Part shown: positions 7,614 to 15,721 of the stretch, piece after piece
How positions within the stretch are numbered: position 1 is the stretch's first letter
How the letters are laid out: the number at the start of each line of letters is the position of its first letter
Assembly: GCA_937926265.1 (NCBI GenBank)
Contig: CALAZS010000120.1
Coordinates: 1-41,385 of the forward strand
Length of the DNA stretch: 41,385 bases
Source: an uncultured Gammaproteobacteria bacterium
GTDB lineage: Bacteria > Pseudomonadota > Gammaproteobacteria > Chromatiales > Chromatiaceae
Direction of reading: 5' to 3'
Translations under genes and position numbers: made by a program
The notes under the pieces: generated by a model
Databases searched by the model: none
Told to the model about the DNA's origin: nothing
Seen by the model: only the letters and a program-made list of their open reading frames with translations

Positions 7614-9965
7614 ATGCAAGTACCAAAGTGGACGATTAAACTAAAAATTGGTAGCGGTTTTTTTGTCGCCGGTATTATGTTGATTATATGTGGCATGGCA
7701 GGTTTGTACCTGTCTTCCAGTTTGTCAGTTTCCCTGAGCAATTTCACCGGCCCGGTGCTGCAGACTACGTCCAATGCCAACAGTGGCATGCTCAGCGTGC
7801 AGTCCCAGTTAATTGCGGTTCAGGATATTCTTTCCGGCAGTTCGGATGCCAACACGCAAAATCGACTTAAACAGGCAGAGGATACTGCACGTCAGACACT
7901 GGAGGGCATTCGCCAGGCACAGCAGGTCAGTGATGAAGAGATCGGCCAGTTACAGCAGAAAATGAACAGTTTTTCAGAGGCCAAGGAAAGCCTGCTTAAA
8001 GTTCATGATGACTTTGTCAAACTTGAAAACGATATTGATAAAACAGTCTCAGAATTACTCGACTTTATTATTGATATCGAACGTCTGGCGAGCCAGGCAC
8101 TGCTTGAAAGCCAGATGCAGTTTGAAGGTGAGGATGTTGCTTCCTCGCAACCTGCTGCAATCCGGCCTACTGCAATCCTGATTGATGGTATCCGTCAAAA
8201 GTCTGAAGGAGCCAGGCATTTCTATGCTGTTGAAGAATCAGATGTGATGGCAGAAGCGGTTTCAGAAGTGGGTGCTGATGAAAGTGCCGATAACAATGCC
8301 GATATCAATACTGATATCAATTCAGGTGAGGCGCTCGCAGAGACCCTGGATGAATCGCCCCTGGATGAATCGGCAGCAGATGATGTGTCCGAAGAGGCTT
8401 ATGTTGAAGAATCTGAATATGATGAAGAAATAGATGCAGCTACGCAGGCAGCCGAGGAACTGGTTCAGGCCAACCAGGACCTGGTTAATTCTGCCAGTGA
8501 GGCGCGCCTGGCGCTGTTAAACCGCTTAAACCTGTTAAACCGTTTTCGGACTAACACAAAGGATAAAGACGTTATTCAAAGGCTGAAACAGGTTTACGAA
8601 GACCTGGAGTTTGCCGGTGATACCTTTGCTGAAAGTGAAATCATGGGTAGCAAAATGGTTGAAAACGGCCCATACCAGGGAAAAAGCTACGGTGGTGTTG
8701 TGAGTGAATTAATTGGTGTGCACGGCAAACAGTTTGATCAGTCCATGGAGCTTTTTGTCCGCCTTAAAGAATCCAAGCAGGCATACTCCAACGTGGCTGA
8801 TTCGCTAATAGAGTATGGTCAGCAGCTACTGGCTAATATCGATGCATCGGTCGAAAGCGAACGCTCGGAACTTTCCGGTGTTCTTGAAAATGGCACCCAG
8901 ACAATCATCGCTGTACTGGTTCTGGGTATCATTTTAGGTATTGCGATCTACTGGATTACAGTCAAGGCCATAACTGGCCCCATCAACCAGGTGCGTGGTC
9001 AGATGGAAGATATAGCAGCTGGTGAAGGCGATCTGACTATCAGGCTGAAGGTAAAAGGCGAAGACGAGGTTGCAGATCTTGCCAATGCTTTCAATGCCTT
9101 TACCGACAAACTTCGCGGTATCGTACAGTCATTGCAGACGCATATTGCAGAACTGGTTGATGCGACCTCCAAGATCAGTATCGTTGCCGAGCAAACCCAG
9201 ACCCAAACCATTTCTCAGCAAAATGAGCTAAACGGTGTAGTCAAGGCCATCAATAACCTGTCCTCAGGCTCCACACATGTTGTCACTAACACCTCCGAAG
9301 CTGCAGAAGGTGCGCAAATGGCAAACAACGAGGCTCAAAAAGGCCTGGAGATTATGGAGGCGACGATCAAAACCATTGAGAACGTTGCTTTAGAAGTGGA
9401 CCAGACATCTTCTGCGGTTAATGACCTGGGAGCTAAAAGTGACCAGATCGGCGTTGTCCTGGAAGTTATTCGTACGATCTCGGAGCAGACCAACCTGCTG
9501 GCACTGAATGCCGCCATTGAGGCTGCCCGTGCCGGTGAGCAGGGTAGAGGTTTTGCCGTTGTTGCCGACGAGGTTCGCGGACTTGCGGCAAGAACACATG
9601 ACTCGATTGGTGAAATCCAGGAAATCATTGACCAGTTGCAATCAGGAACCAGCAACGTCATGCGCCAAATGAACAGCGTCAGGGAAAATGCCTCCAGCAG
9701 TGTTACACCGGTGACCGAGGCAGGTGAAACCTTGAGGTCAATTACCCAGGCAGTTCAAAGTATCAATAACCTCAATGCTGAAATAGCCTCAACAGCCCAG
9801 ACCCAGAGCCAGACCGCCTCAGATGTGGACAGCAATATTGTCAACATCAGCAGCATGGCGAATGAATCAACTGAGAATGCCCAGACTCTGATGAATGCGA
9901 CGAATACGCTGAGTCAGTTGGGGGATGAGTTGCAGCAGTTGGCCAGTCAATTCAAGGTAAACTAG
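7614..9965 (+). CDS. Methyl-accepting chemotaxis protein with acidic insertion in the sensor domain
   Basis: This 783-residue transmembrane chemoreceptor has TM1 at about residues 12-34, a large periplasmic region, and TM2 at about 428-450. HAMP follows to about 505, then a signalling coiled coil whose tip includes LLALNAAIEAARAGEQGRGF near residue 627. The periplasmic region is long and mostly helical. It carries a low-complexity segment at about residues 206-270, rich in Asp, Glu, Ala and Ser, that looks disordered. The start ATG follows GGGGGTGG. There is no CheR pentapeptide at the end (QFKVN). The architecture with repeated QSQ/QTQ stretches near the membrane recalls PilJ/TarH-like receptors, but the stimulus is unknown. 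Confidence 0.92.
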   Translation: MQVPKWTIKLKIGSGFFVAGIMLIICGMAGLYLSSSLSVSLSNFTGPVLQTTSNANSGMLSVQSQLIAVQDILSGSSDANTQNRLKQAEDTARQTLEGIRQAQQVSDEEIGQLQQKMNSFSEAKESLLKVHDDFVKLENDIDKTVSELLDFIIDIERLASQALLESQMQFEGEDVASSQPAAIRPTAILIDGIRQKSEGARHFYAVEESDVMAEAVSEVGADESADNNADINTDINSGEALAETLDESPLDESAADDVSEEAYVEESEYDEEIDAATQAAEELVQANQDLVNSASEARLALLNRLNLLNRFRTNTKDKDVIQRLKQVYEDLEFAGDTFAESEIMGSKMVENGPYQGKSYGGVVSELIGVHGKQFDQSMELFVRLKESKQAYSNVADSLIEYGQQLLANIDASVESERSELSGVLENGTQTIIAVLVLGIILGIAIYWITVKAITGPINQVRGQMEDIAAGEGDLTIRLKVKGEDEVADLANAFNAFTDKLRGIVQSLQTHIAELVDATSKISIVAEQTQTQTISQQNELNGVVKAINNLSSGSTHVVTNTSEAAEGAQMANNEAQKGLEIMEATIKTIENVALEVDQTSSAVNDLGAKSDQIGVVLEVIRTISEQTNLLALNAAIEAARAGEQGRGFAVVADEVRGLAARTHDSIGEIQEIIDQLQSGTSNVMRQMNSVRENASSSVTPVTEAGETLRSITQAVQSINNLNAEIASTAQTQSQTASDVDSNIVNISSMANESTENAQTLMNATNTLSQLGDELQQLASQFKVN

Positions 9966-9997
9966 TTCAGGATTGATTTAATTTCTGATTGGGTGTC

Positions 9998-10017
9998 ACT
10001 CCTGCGAAAGCAGGAGT
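9998..10017. terminator. GNRA-type hairpin between convergent genes
   Basis: ACTCCTGC-gaaa-GCAGGAGT is an 8-bp stem with a GAAA tetraloop, placed 32 bases after the chemoreceptor stop and just past the 3' end of the convergent rdgB gene. It is probably a bidirectional terminator, although no strong T run follows. The surrounding phrase GTCACTCCTGCGAAAGCAGG resembles a widely dispersed short palindrome of gammaproteobacterial genomes (GTCATTCCCGCGAAAGCGGG type). Confidence 0.5.
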
Positions 10018-10033
10018 CCATTCATTTAACCAT

Positions 10034-10636
10034 TTATTTACACTTCAATACCTGAAGCAGTTGCCTAAGCGCCCGGCCCCTGTGGCTTAACTGGTTCTTG
10101 CGCTCAGCCGGCAGTTCAGCCGAACTGCAGTTTTCCTCGGGAACAAAAAACACCGGGTCATAACCAAACCCATTATTACCCTGAGGTGCTGATAAAATTC
10201 GCCCTTCCCAGGTGCCCTGGCAGATGATAGGTACGGGATCGTTTTCATGCCTGACATACACCATCAGGCATTGAAAGCGGGCAGTGCGCTTTTCTTCTTC
10301 AACGCCTTGCAGCTCTTTCAGCAGCTTTTCAAGGTTGTCCTGATCTGATGCATTGTCACCTGCATATCGGGCGGAATAAATCCCCGGGGCTCCGTCCAGT
10401 GCATCCACCTCCAGGCCGGAATCATCGGCAATAGCCGGCAGGCCGCTGGCCGCGGCCGCAAACCGGGCCTTTTTTATGGCATTTTCAACAAAACTCAAGC
10501 CATCTTCGACAGCTTCTTCCCGGGTGAATTCTTTTTGCGCCAGTACTTTCAGGTCCAGAGGTTGCAGCACAGCGTTTATTTCGCGAATTTTACCCTGGTT
10601 GTTGCTGGCCAGCACGACGCTGTGATTTTTTGACAT
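10034..10636 (-). CDS. rdgB: RdgB/HAM1 non-canonical purine NTP pyrophosphatase
   Basis: This 200-residue cytosolic enzyme is the usual length for RdgB. It has the substrate-binding SNNQGKIREI near the N-terminus, ADDSGLEVDAL and PGIYSARYAG in the centre, GFGYDPVFF and the terminal SHRGRAL, which together define the HAM1/RdgB family. It hydrolyses dITP, XTP and ITP to monophosphates and so keeps deaminated purines out of DNA and RNA. In many gammaproteobacteria rdgB sits beside rph, but here rph is about 30 kb away. The ATG at 10636 is the natural start. Its 5' side faces the divergent tetraheme cytochrome gene. Confidence 0.97.
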   Translation of the reverse strand: MSKNHSVVLASNNQGKIREINAVLQPLDLKVLAQKEFTREEAVEDGLSFVENAIKKARFAAAASGLPAIADDSGLEVDALDGAPGIYSARYAGDNASDQDNLEKLLKELQGVEEEKRTARFQCLMVYVRHENDPVPIICQGTWEGRILSAPQGNNGFGYDPVFFVPEENCSSAELPAERKNQLSHRGRALRQLLQVLKCK

Positions 10637-10756
10637 AAGTTGAATGACCCGTATTGAAAAAGCTGATTTTAAAGGAAATTAATTTATTTTTTCTAAGGTT
10701 TTATGTTAATTTCGTAACAATAATAACTAATTAAGTGTTATCAGAGGAGCATGGGT

Positions 10757-11350
10757 ATGGCCAGGAAAGTAGGGTTATTTACTGGTTTGGTAATTTTTAT
10801 TTTCGGTATTGTGTTTGCAGGTGGATTTAATGTTGGCCTGTCTGCAACAAACGAAATGGAATTTTGTACGTCCTGTCATTCCATGAAGATCAACCTCGAG
10901 GAATACAAGGAAACAGCTCATTACAAGAACACCTCAGGTGTCAGGGCAACCTGCTCAGACTGTCATGTGCCCAAGGCTTTTGTACCCAAGATGGTGGCAA
11001 AAGTGGTTGCGGCCAAAGATGTTTACCATGAAGTAATAGGTACCATTGATACGCCTGAAAAATACGAAGCTTACCGCTGGCAGATGGCCACCGCTGTCTG
11101 GCAGAAAATGGAAGCATCCAATTCCCGCGAGTGCCGCAGCTGCCACGCCTTTGACCAAATGACACTGGATAGCCAGTCGCGTATGGCACGAAAAAAACAT
11201 GGTTCAGCTGAAGATAAAGGTCAGACCTGTATTGATTGTCACAAGGGTATTGCACATGAAGAACCGGATGAGCCGGACGACTGGGATGAAGATAATGCTC
11301 CGCAGCACTGGAGTGTCGTAGTTTCAAACTGGTTTGCTCACATTGAGTAA
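10757..11350 (+). CDS. NapC/NirT-family tetraheme cytochrome c
   Basis: This protein of about 197 residues is anchored by one N-terminal membrane helix (about residues 5-25). Its periplasmic domain holds four heme motifs: CTSCH, CSDCH, CRSCH and CIDCH. The first is followed by a methionine (CTSCHSM), the distinctive heme-1 ligand arrangement of NapC/NrfH/CymA proteins. Members of this family oxidise membrane quinol and hand electrons to periplasmic reductases such as those for nitrate, nitrite, TMAO or hydroxylamine. I prefer ATG 10757 over ATG 10751, because GAGGAG ends seven bases before 10757 but only one base before 10751. No partner reductase is encoded here. The next gene is 15 bases downstream, so they are likely co-transcribed. 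Confidence 0.92.
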   Translation: MARKVGLFTGLVIFIFGIVFAGGFNVGLSATNEMEFCTSCHSMKINLEEYKETAHYKNTSGVRATCSDCHVPKAFVPKMVAKVVAAKDVYHEVIGTIDTPEKYEAYRWQMATAVWQKMEASNSRECRSCHAFDQMTLDSQSRMARKKHGSAEDKGQTCIDCHKGIAHEEPDEPDDWDEDNAPQHWSVVVSNWFAHIE

Positions 11351-11365
11351 TTTCAGGAGAGAGTA

Positions 11366-12319
11366 ATGGCAAAAGTCTCAAATCTATCTGTCGTCCTGTT
11401 AATTGCAGCATTGATCGCCGCATCATCCAGCGTTTTTGCAGAAGATAATGACGAGCTGAGAAAGGAGTTGCGCAGGGCAGCACTGATCGATGATGTGGAA
11501 ACCATCGAAACTTTGCTTGATAAGGGGGTTAATGTTGATGCACCAAATAAATTTGGTCGTACTGCATTAATGAATGCGTCAGAAAACGGCAATATTGTTT
11601 CGGCCTCTGTTTTGATTGCCCGCGGTGCAGATGTCAATGCGCTTTCTGTTGCGCAGTGTTCGCCATTAACCCTGGCTGCGGAAATGGGTGAAGTTGAGAT
11701 GACTGCGCTGTTGATTGAGCGCGGTGCTGACATGGCAAGAAAAACGCGTTCCGGCTGGAATGCAATGATGGTTGCTTCCCAGTACGGTCTTCTTGAGATG
11801 GTTCAGCAACTGGTCTTCAAAGGTGCGCCGGTTAATGACCAGGATAATGATGGGCATACCTCATTGATGCTGGCCGCTGCGGCTTCAAAGACCGATGTCG
11901 TTAAAGAACTGATTGCTGCCGGTGCCGACATTCATATCAAGGACAAACTGGGTAAAACAGCCTTGATGCATGCTGCTGAACAGAAAGATATCGCCGTGGT
12001 TGAAACCTTGCTGGAAGCCGGTGCGAAGGTGAATGAAACCTCTGCCGACGGTGCAACACCATTGATCTGGGCTGCAGGCAAAGGCAACGATGCTGTAGTA
12101 ACCCTGCTTTTACAGAATGGTGCTGATATCAATGCCAAAGACAACAATGGCCTGGTTGCACTTTCTGAAGCTATCGATGTGCGTTCAGTTGAGGTGGTTA
12201 AACGACTGCTTGAGCGTGGTGCTGATGTCAGCATAAAGGATAAGGATGGCAATACACCTATTCAGCTCGGCGTCAATTCCCGCTCGACCCCTATTCGTAA
12301 ACTATTCGAAAAAGAATAA
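11366..12319 (+). CDS. Periplasmic ankyrin-repeat protein
   Basis: This 317-residue protein has a signal peptide (residues 1 to about 26, ending SVFA). The rest is essentially a stack of about nine 33-residue ankyrin repeats running to the C-terminus. Typical units read DGHTSLMLAAA...ELIAAGADIHIKDK and DGATPLIWAA...LLLQNGADINAKDN. AGGAGAGAG precedes the ATG. The arrangement after a multiheme cytochrome recalls AnkB-type periplasmic ankyrin proteins linked to redox enzymes such as catalase, so a scaffold or assembly role for the tetraheme complex is plausible but unproven. Its stop codon abuts the stop codon of the convergent diheme cytochrome gene with no gap. Confidence 0.93.
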   Translation: MAKVSNLSVVLLIAALIAASSSVFAEDNDELRKELRRAALIDDVETIETLLDKGVNVDAPNKFGRTALMNASENGNIVSASVLIARGADVNALSVAQCSPLTLAAEMGEVEMTALLIERGADMARKTRSGWNAMMVASQYGLLEMVQQLVFKGAPVNDQDNDGHTSLMLAAAASKTDVVKELIAAGADIHIKDKLGKTALMHAAEQKDIAVVETLLEAGAKVNETSADGATPLIWAAGKGNDAVVTLLLQNGADINAKDNNGLVALSEAIDVRSVEVVKRLLERGADVSIKDKDGNTPIQLGVNSRSTPIRKLFEKE

Positions 12320-13123
12320 TTATTTCGGTAATGAACGCCGGTTAATGCCGGGGAAATCGGGGTTGGTCCAACCCGGTTCAGCCAGTTTTTCCTTAGGTGG
12401 TTCAAGCTGGGCGGTATAACTGAGAATATCTACCTCATCCCTTATTGACATATCCTTGATCTGGCGCGTCATTTTGGGGTCGGCATTACGTCTTCTGCCA
12501 TTTCTGATCCAGTCAAACTGGCGTTTTAAATAACTGAAGTGCTGGGCATACAAAGCAGGCCCGTGATCTTCCCAGTCTCCCTCACCATTTTCACCATGGC
12601 AATTGGCACACATTTCCTTGTAAAGTTTTTCACCATTATCATCGCGGAGGGGTATGCCTTTATCGACATCTGTTGTCATCGGCAAATTGGCAATATAGCC
12701 CGAAACATCAGCAATATCCTGTGGACCACCCAAAGCCCTTTGTGAGGTAAATGCGCGCATAATAGGATTGTCGCGGTTGCCGGCGCGAAAATCCGCCAAT
12801 TGCTTGATGATGACACTTTTTAACTGTCCGGCGATTTGCGGGTAAGAGCCAGAGTGGGTGCCCCAGCCTTCAGGTCCATGGCAGGCAATGCAGCCTTTAT
12901 ATAGTTGTTTACCATTTTCCAGGTTCGGCTCGAGTTTGATTGCCTGAATGAACTCTTCAGGAAAAACCTTTTCAGGGTATTTTTCTTTTCCAATAGATTC
13001 TTTGCCAGTTTCTCTGCCGGCTTCTCTGGCAGATACTTCAGCAATTGCCAGGCTAGTTACCATTGGTATGGCCATGGTAAGTACTGTGGCTGCGAATCTG
13101 TTGGTGAATTTATAGCTGATCAT
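12320..13123 (-). CDS. Diheme cytochrome c (c4-like)
   Basis: This 267-residue exported protein has a signal peptide (1 to about 28, ending SLAIA), a charged segment of about 30 residues (EAGRETGKESIGKEK), and two tandem cytochrome c domains. The first has CIACH at 78-82 with M122 (PIMRAF) as probable axial ligand. The second has CANCH at 172-176 with M218 or M225 downstream. Motifs such as GCIACHGPEG, YPQIAGQ and DIADVSGYI match cytochrome c4 and its relatives, diheme electron carriers of the periplasm. It is longer than typical c4 (about 190-210 residues) at both ends. It is divergent from ccmA and converges on the ankyrin gene. Confidence 0.92.
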   Translation of the reverse strand: MISYKFTNRFAATVLTMAIPMVTSLAIAEVSAREAGRETGKESIGKEKYPEKVFPEEFIQAIKLEPNLENGKQLYKGCIACHGPEGWGTHSGSYPQIAGQLKSVIIKQLADFRAGNRDNPIMRAFTSQRALGGPQDIADVSGYIANLPMTTDVDKGIPLRDDNGEKLYKEMCANCHGENGEGDWEDHGPALYAQHFSYLKRQFDWIRNGRRRNADPKMTRQIKDMSIRDEVDILSYTAQLEPPKEKLAEPGWTNPDFPGINRRSLPK

Positions 13124-13265
13124 TTTTCAAAGTGTGCAATATTTATCCAGCTAAAATACTATAACTGACTGAAAATTCAATAAAATTATGTTTTTGATTT
13201 CTATAGACAAGTAAACTGTGAGAAGATTACAAAGATAAGCCCGCTAAATTCCAAACCTCACTAAC

Positions 13266-13886
13266 ATGCTGCAAGTTTCTTCCCTAGAATGTGTCCGTGG
13301 TGACTTAAGTCTGTTTAAAGACCTGAGTTTTTCCGTCAATGCCGGTGAACTGTTACATCTTCACGGTCACAATGGCAGTGGTAAAACCACGCTGCTTAGA
13401 ACTTTGAGCGGCCTGATAAAACCGGTTACCGGTGAAATTCTCTGGCAACAGGAAAATATTGATGAACTGCAGGAAGACTATACGCGCCATCTCACTTACA
13501 TCGGCCACAAAAATGCGATCAAAGATGACCTGAGTGCGGTTGAAAACCTGAAAATTGCCAGTTTACTCGATGGCTTTGCCATTTCTGAAGCCCAGGCATG
13601 GGATGCGCTCGAAAAAGTTGGTCTGAGAGGCAGGGAAGATCTGCCAACAAAAGTTCTGTCACAGGGGCAAAAAAAACGTGTTGCCCTGTCCCGGTTGCTG
13701 GTAACCAAAACTCCTTTATGGATTCTTGACGAGCCTTTCGTGGCACTGGATAAGCAGGCTGTAGCGGATCTCGAAGACGTTATTCGTGAGCATATTGCCA
13801 ATAATGGCATGGCGATTGTGACCACCCACCAGGAAGTGTCATTAACCAGGGGCAAGGTCAAAGAGCTCAAGCTGGGTTGGAAATAA
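13266..13886 (+). CDS. ccmA: CcmA, ATP-binding subunit of the heme/cytochrome c maturation ABC transporter
   Basis: This 206-residue ABC ATPase has Walker A GHNGSGKT at residues 34-41, Q-loop IGHKNAIK, signature LSQGQKKR, Walker B LWILDEP and switch histidine in TTHQE. Small size and the first position in a complete ccm operon identify it as CcmA. With CcmB it uses ATP to release holo-CcmE from the CcmC-heme-CcmE complex at the inner membrane. The 142-base gap upstream is shared with the divergent diheme cytochrome gene and must hold the operon promoter, though I see no convincing -35/-10 pair. Shine-Dalgarno signal before the ATG is poor. Confidence 0.97.
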   Translation: MLQVSSLECVRGDLSLFKDLSFSVNAGELLHLHGHNGSGKTTLLRTLSGLIKPVTGEILWQQENIDELQEDYTRHLTYIGHKNAIKDDLSAVENLKIASLLDGFAISEAQAWDALEKVGLRGREDLPTKVLSQGQKKRVALSRLLVTKTPLWILDEPFVALDKQAVADLEDVIREHIANNGMAIVTTHQEVSLTRGKVKELKLGWK

Positions 13887-13888
13887 TC

Positions 13889-14557
13889 ATGTTTGAAGCT
13901 TTTTTAATCATCCTTAAACGTGATTTGCTGCTGGCTATGCGGCGTAAATCGGATATTACGTCGACCCTGTTTTTCTTTGTTGTGGTTGTCAGTCTTTTCC
14001 CGCTTGCAATAGGTCCGGAGCTGGATATTTTAAGACAGATTGCCCCGGGCATTGTCTGGGTTGCTGCACTGCTGGCATCGATGCTGGCACTGGACCATAT
14101 GTTTTCGGGGGATTTTCAGGATGGCTCACTGGAGCAGTTGGCCCTGACGCCCCAGCCTTTAAGCATACTTGTGTTGGCGAAAATAGTTGCTCACTGGCTG
14201 ATTACAGGTCTGCCCCTGGTGATTGTTGCGCCAGTGCTGGGTCTGCAATATGACCTGTCAGCAGATGCCATTGGCATCCTGGTTGTGTCCCTGTTTATTG
14301 GAACACCGGTATTAAGCCTGATCGGTGCAATTGGCGCGGCATTGACCCTTGGGCTGCGAGGAGCCGGTGTGCTTGTATCACTACTTGTGCTGCCGCTAAC
14401 GATCCCGGTTTTGATATTCGGTGCAGGGGCGGTCGAGGCAAGTATTTCAGGCCTTGGAGCACAAGGACACTTGAGCATGTTGGGGGCTATTTTTGTCCTG
14501 TCCTTACTGCTTTCCCCGCTGGCTGTTTCTGTTTCACTTAAAGTGTCAATAGAATAA
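13889..14557 (+). CDS. ccmB: CcmB, membrane subunit of the cytochrome c maturation ABC transporter
   Basis: This 222-residue protein has six predicted membrane helices and the highly conserved segments FPLAIGPE, IAPGIVWVAALLASMLALD and FQDGSLEQL, all diagnostic of CcmB. E. coli CcmB has 220 residues. I chose ATG 13889 because its N-terminus (MFEAFLIILKRDLL) aligns with known CcmB; the in-frame TTG at 13877 would overlap ccmA and add four residues. It follows the ccmA stop by two bases. The next gene is unusually distant (220 bases). Confidence 0.96.
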   Translation: MFEAFLIILKRDLLLAMRRKSDITSTLFFFVVVVSLFPLAIGPELDILRQIAPGIVWVAALLASMLALDHMFSGDFQDGSLEQLALTPQPLSILVLAKIVAHWLITGLPLVIVAPVLGLQYDLSADAIGILVVSLFIGTPVLSLIGAIGAALTLGLRGAGVLVSLLVLPLTIPVLIFGAGAVEASISGLGAQGHLSMLGAIFVLSLLLSPLAVSVSLKVSIE

Positions 14558-14693
14558 TTGGGGAATGGTAGGGGAATAATTGCCAAAAGCTGTACTTATC
14601 TCGTTCTGCTTGGGATAATTCGTCTCTTGCCGACATTGGCCAAAACAACTGGCAAACAAGAACTAAATTCCAATTTGGCTGTCCTACATCGAA

Positions 14694-14741
14694 CTTGGTA
14701 GCAATCTTGGTATATGGCTTGGTATAGGGCTTGGTACCGAA
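14694..14741 (+). repeat. 12-base tandem repeat in the ccmB-ccmC gap
   Basis: CTTGGTA occurs four times at exact 12-base spacing, starting at 14694, 14706, 14718 and 14730. The five-base spacers vary (GCAAT, TATGG, TAGGG, CCGAA). The array lies in a 220-base non-coding interval between ccmB and ccmC, genes that are normally contiguous. The same interval also contains several TTGG/CCAA and GGGGAAT motifs and no open reading frame of note. Roughly one-turn periodicity would place a protein-binding motif on one face of DNA; a slippage-made array is the simpler alternative. Confidence 0.75.
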
Positions 14742-14777
14742 TTTGGGTTAGTCATTTACACGATAACAAAAGAATAA

Positions 14778-15542
14778 ATGTCCAATAAATTTATAAACTG
14801 GTTTCACTTTTCATCACCGGCGACTTTTTATCCGCTTGCCGGCCATATTGCCAGGTGGTCAGGCCTGATTGCAGTCATTCTGATCGCTATCGGTTTGTAC
14901 CTGAGTTTTTTCGTTGCCCCGACTGATTACAAGCAGGGGGAGGGTTACCGCATCATATTTGTTCATGTGCCCGCCGCCTGGATGTCCATGCTCATCTACC
15001 TGGCAATGGCTTTCTGGGCAGCTATCGGTTTGATTTACAACACCCGCCTGTCATATATGATGGTGACTGCGCTGGCTCCTACCGGCGCCATGTTTACCTT
15101 TCTTGCATTATGGACAGGCGCTTTCTGGGGTAAGCCGATGTGGGGTACCTGGTGGGTGTGGGATGCCCGCTTGACGTCCGAACTTATCCTGCTGTTTTTA
15201 TATCTCGGTTTCATGGCCCTGCAGTCAGCAACTGATGATGCCAGGCGCGCTGATCGAGCCGGCGCCATTTTAGTTCTGGTTGGCGTCATCAACATTCCAA
15301 TCATTTATTACTCGGTGCAGTGGTGGAACACACTTCACCAGGGGGCCTCGGTATCAGTCACCAAGGGCTCAAGCATGAGTACCATTATGCTTAACACCAT
15401 GTTACTGATGTCAGTGGCTTTCTGGGCCTACACTTTTTCAGTGGTCTTTGCCCGTATCCGCTCCATTATACTCGAGCGCGAGCGTGATACGCAGTGGGTC
15501 AGTGAGCTGCCGGAAGTACGTGCGGCAGGAGGGCGAAACTGA
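14778..15542 (+). CDS. ccmC: CcmC, heme delivery protein to CcmE
   Basis: This 254-residue protein has six predicted membrane helices. The tryptophan-rich WWD motif (WGTWWVWDARLTSE, from residue 122) is flanked by H63 (FVHVPAAW) and H188 (TLHQGAS), the two heme-iron ligands of the family. Length and motif positions match E. coli CcmC (H60, H184). CcmC binds heme on the periplasmic face and promotes its covalent attachment to CcmE. The start ATG has only a weak AG-rich stretch upstream. It overlaps ccmD by one base (TGATG). As ccmB is 220 bases upstream, a separate promoter is possible. Confidence 0.97.
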   Translation: MSNKFINWFHFSSPATFYPLAGHIARWSGLIAVILIAIGLYLSFFVAPTDYKQGEGYRIIFVHVPAAWMSMLIYLAMAFWAAIGLIYNTRLSYMMVTALAPTGAMFTFLALWTGAFWGKPMWGTWWVWDARLTSELILLFLYLGFMALQSATDDARRADRAGAILVLVGVINIPIIYYSVQWWNTLHQGASVSVTKGSSMSTIMLNTMLLMSVAFWAYTFSVVFARIRSIILERERDTQWVSELPEVRAAGGRN

Positions 15543-15721
15543 TGCTGGAAAAACTCGACATGGGCAAATACGCCCTTTACGTCTGGGGTTCATTCGGAGC
15601 AACTGCATTACTGATGATCCTGGAACCTTTGCTTGTGCGGCAACAGCGAAAAGCAGTGCTCAAGCGTGTTGCCCGTATGGTTAGAATGAAACAAGAGAAA
15701 GACAATGAAAGCTCGTCATAA
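15542..15721 (+). CDS. ccmD: CcmD, small membrane adaptor of the CcmC-CcmE complex
   Basis: This 59-residue protein starts at an ATG that shares a base with the ccmC stop and ends 17 bases inside ccmE. It has a single membrane helix at about residues 11-31 (YALYVWGSFG onward), preceded by MGKY and followed by a strongly basic cytoplasmic tail (RQQRKAVLKRVAR). That is the standard CcmD layout, with the conserved tyrosine and YVW near the helix start. CcmD helps release holo-CcmE from CcmABC. Confidence 0.95.
   Translation: MLEKLDMGKYALYVWGSFGATALLMILEPLLVRQQRKAVLKRVARMVRMKQEKDNESSS

Noticed and set aside
10941..11483. 180-codon open frame on the minus strand
   Set aside because: It is antisense to the tetraheme cytochrome gene, whose four heme motifs prove the plus-strand frame; the peptide has no family features.
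14694..14741. Tandem CTTGGTA array as a CRISPR array or plasmid-type iterons
   Set aside because: Units are only 12 bases with five-base spacers, and no cas or replication initiator genes are nearby.
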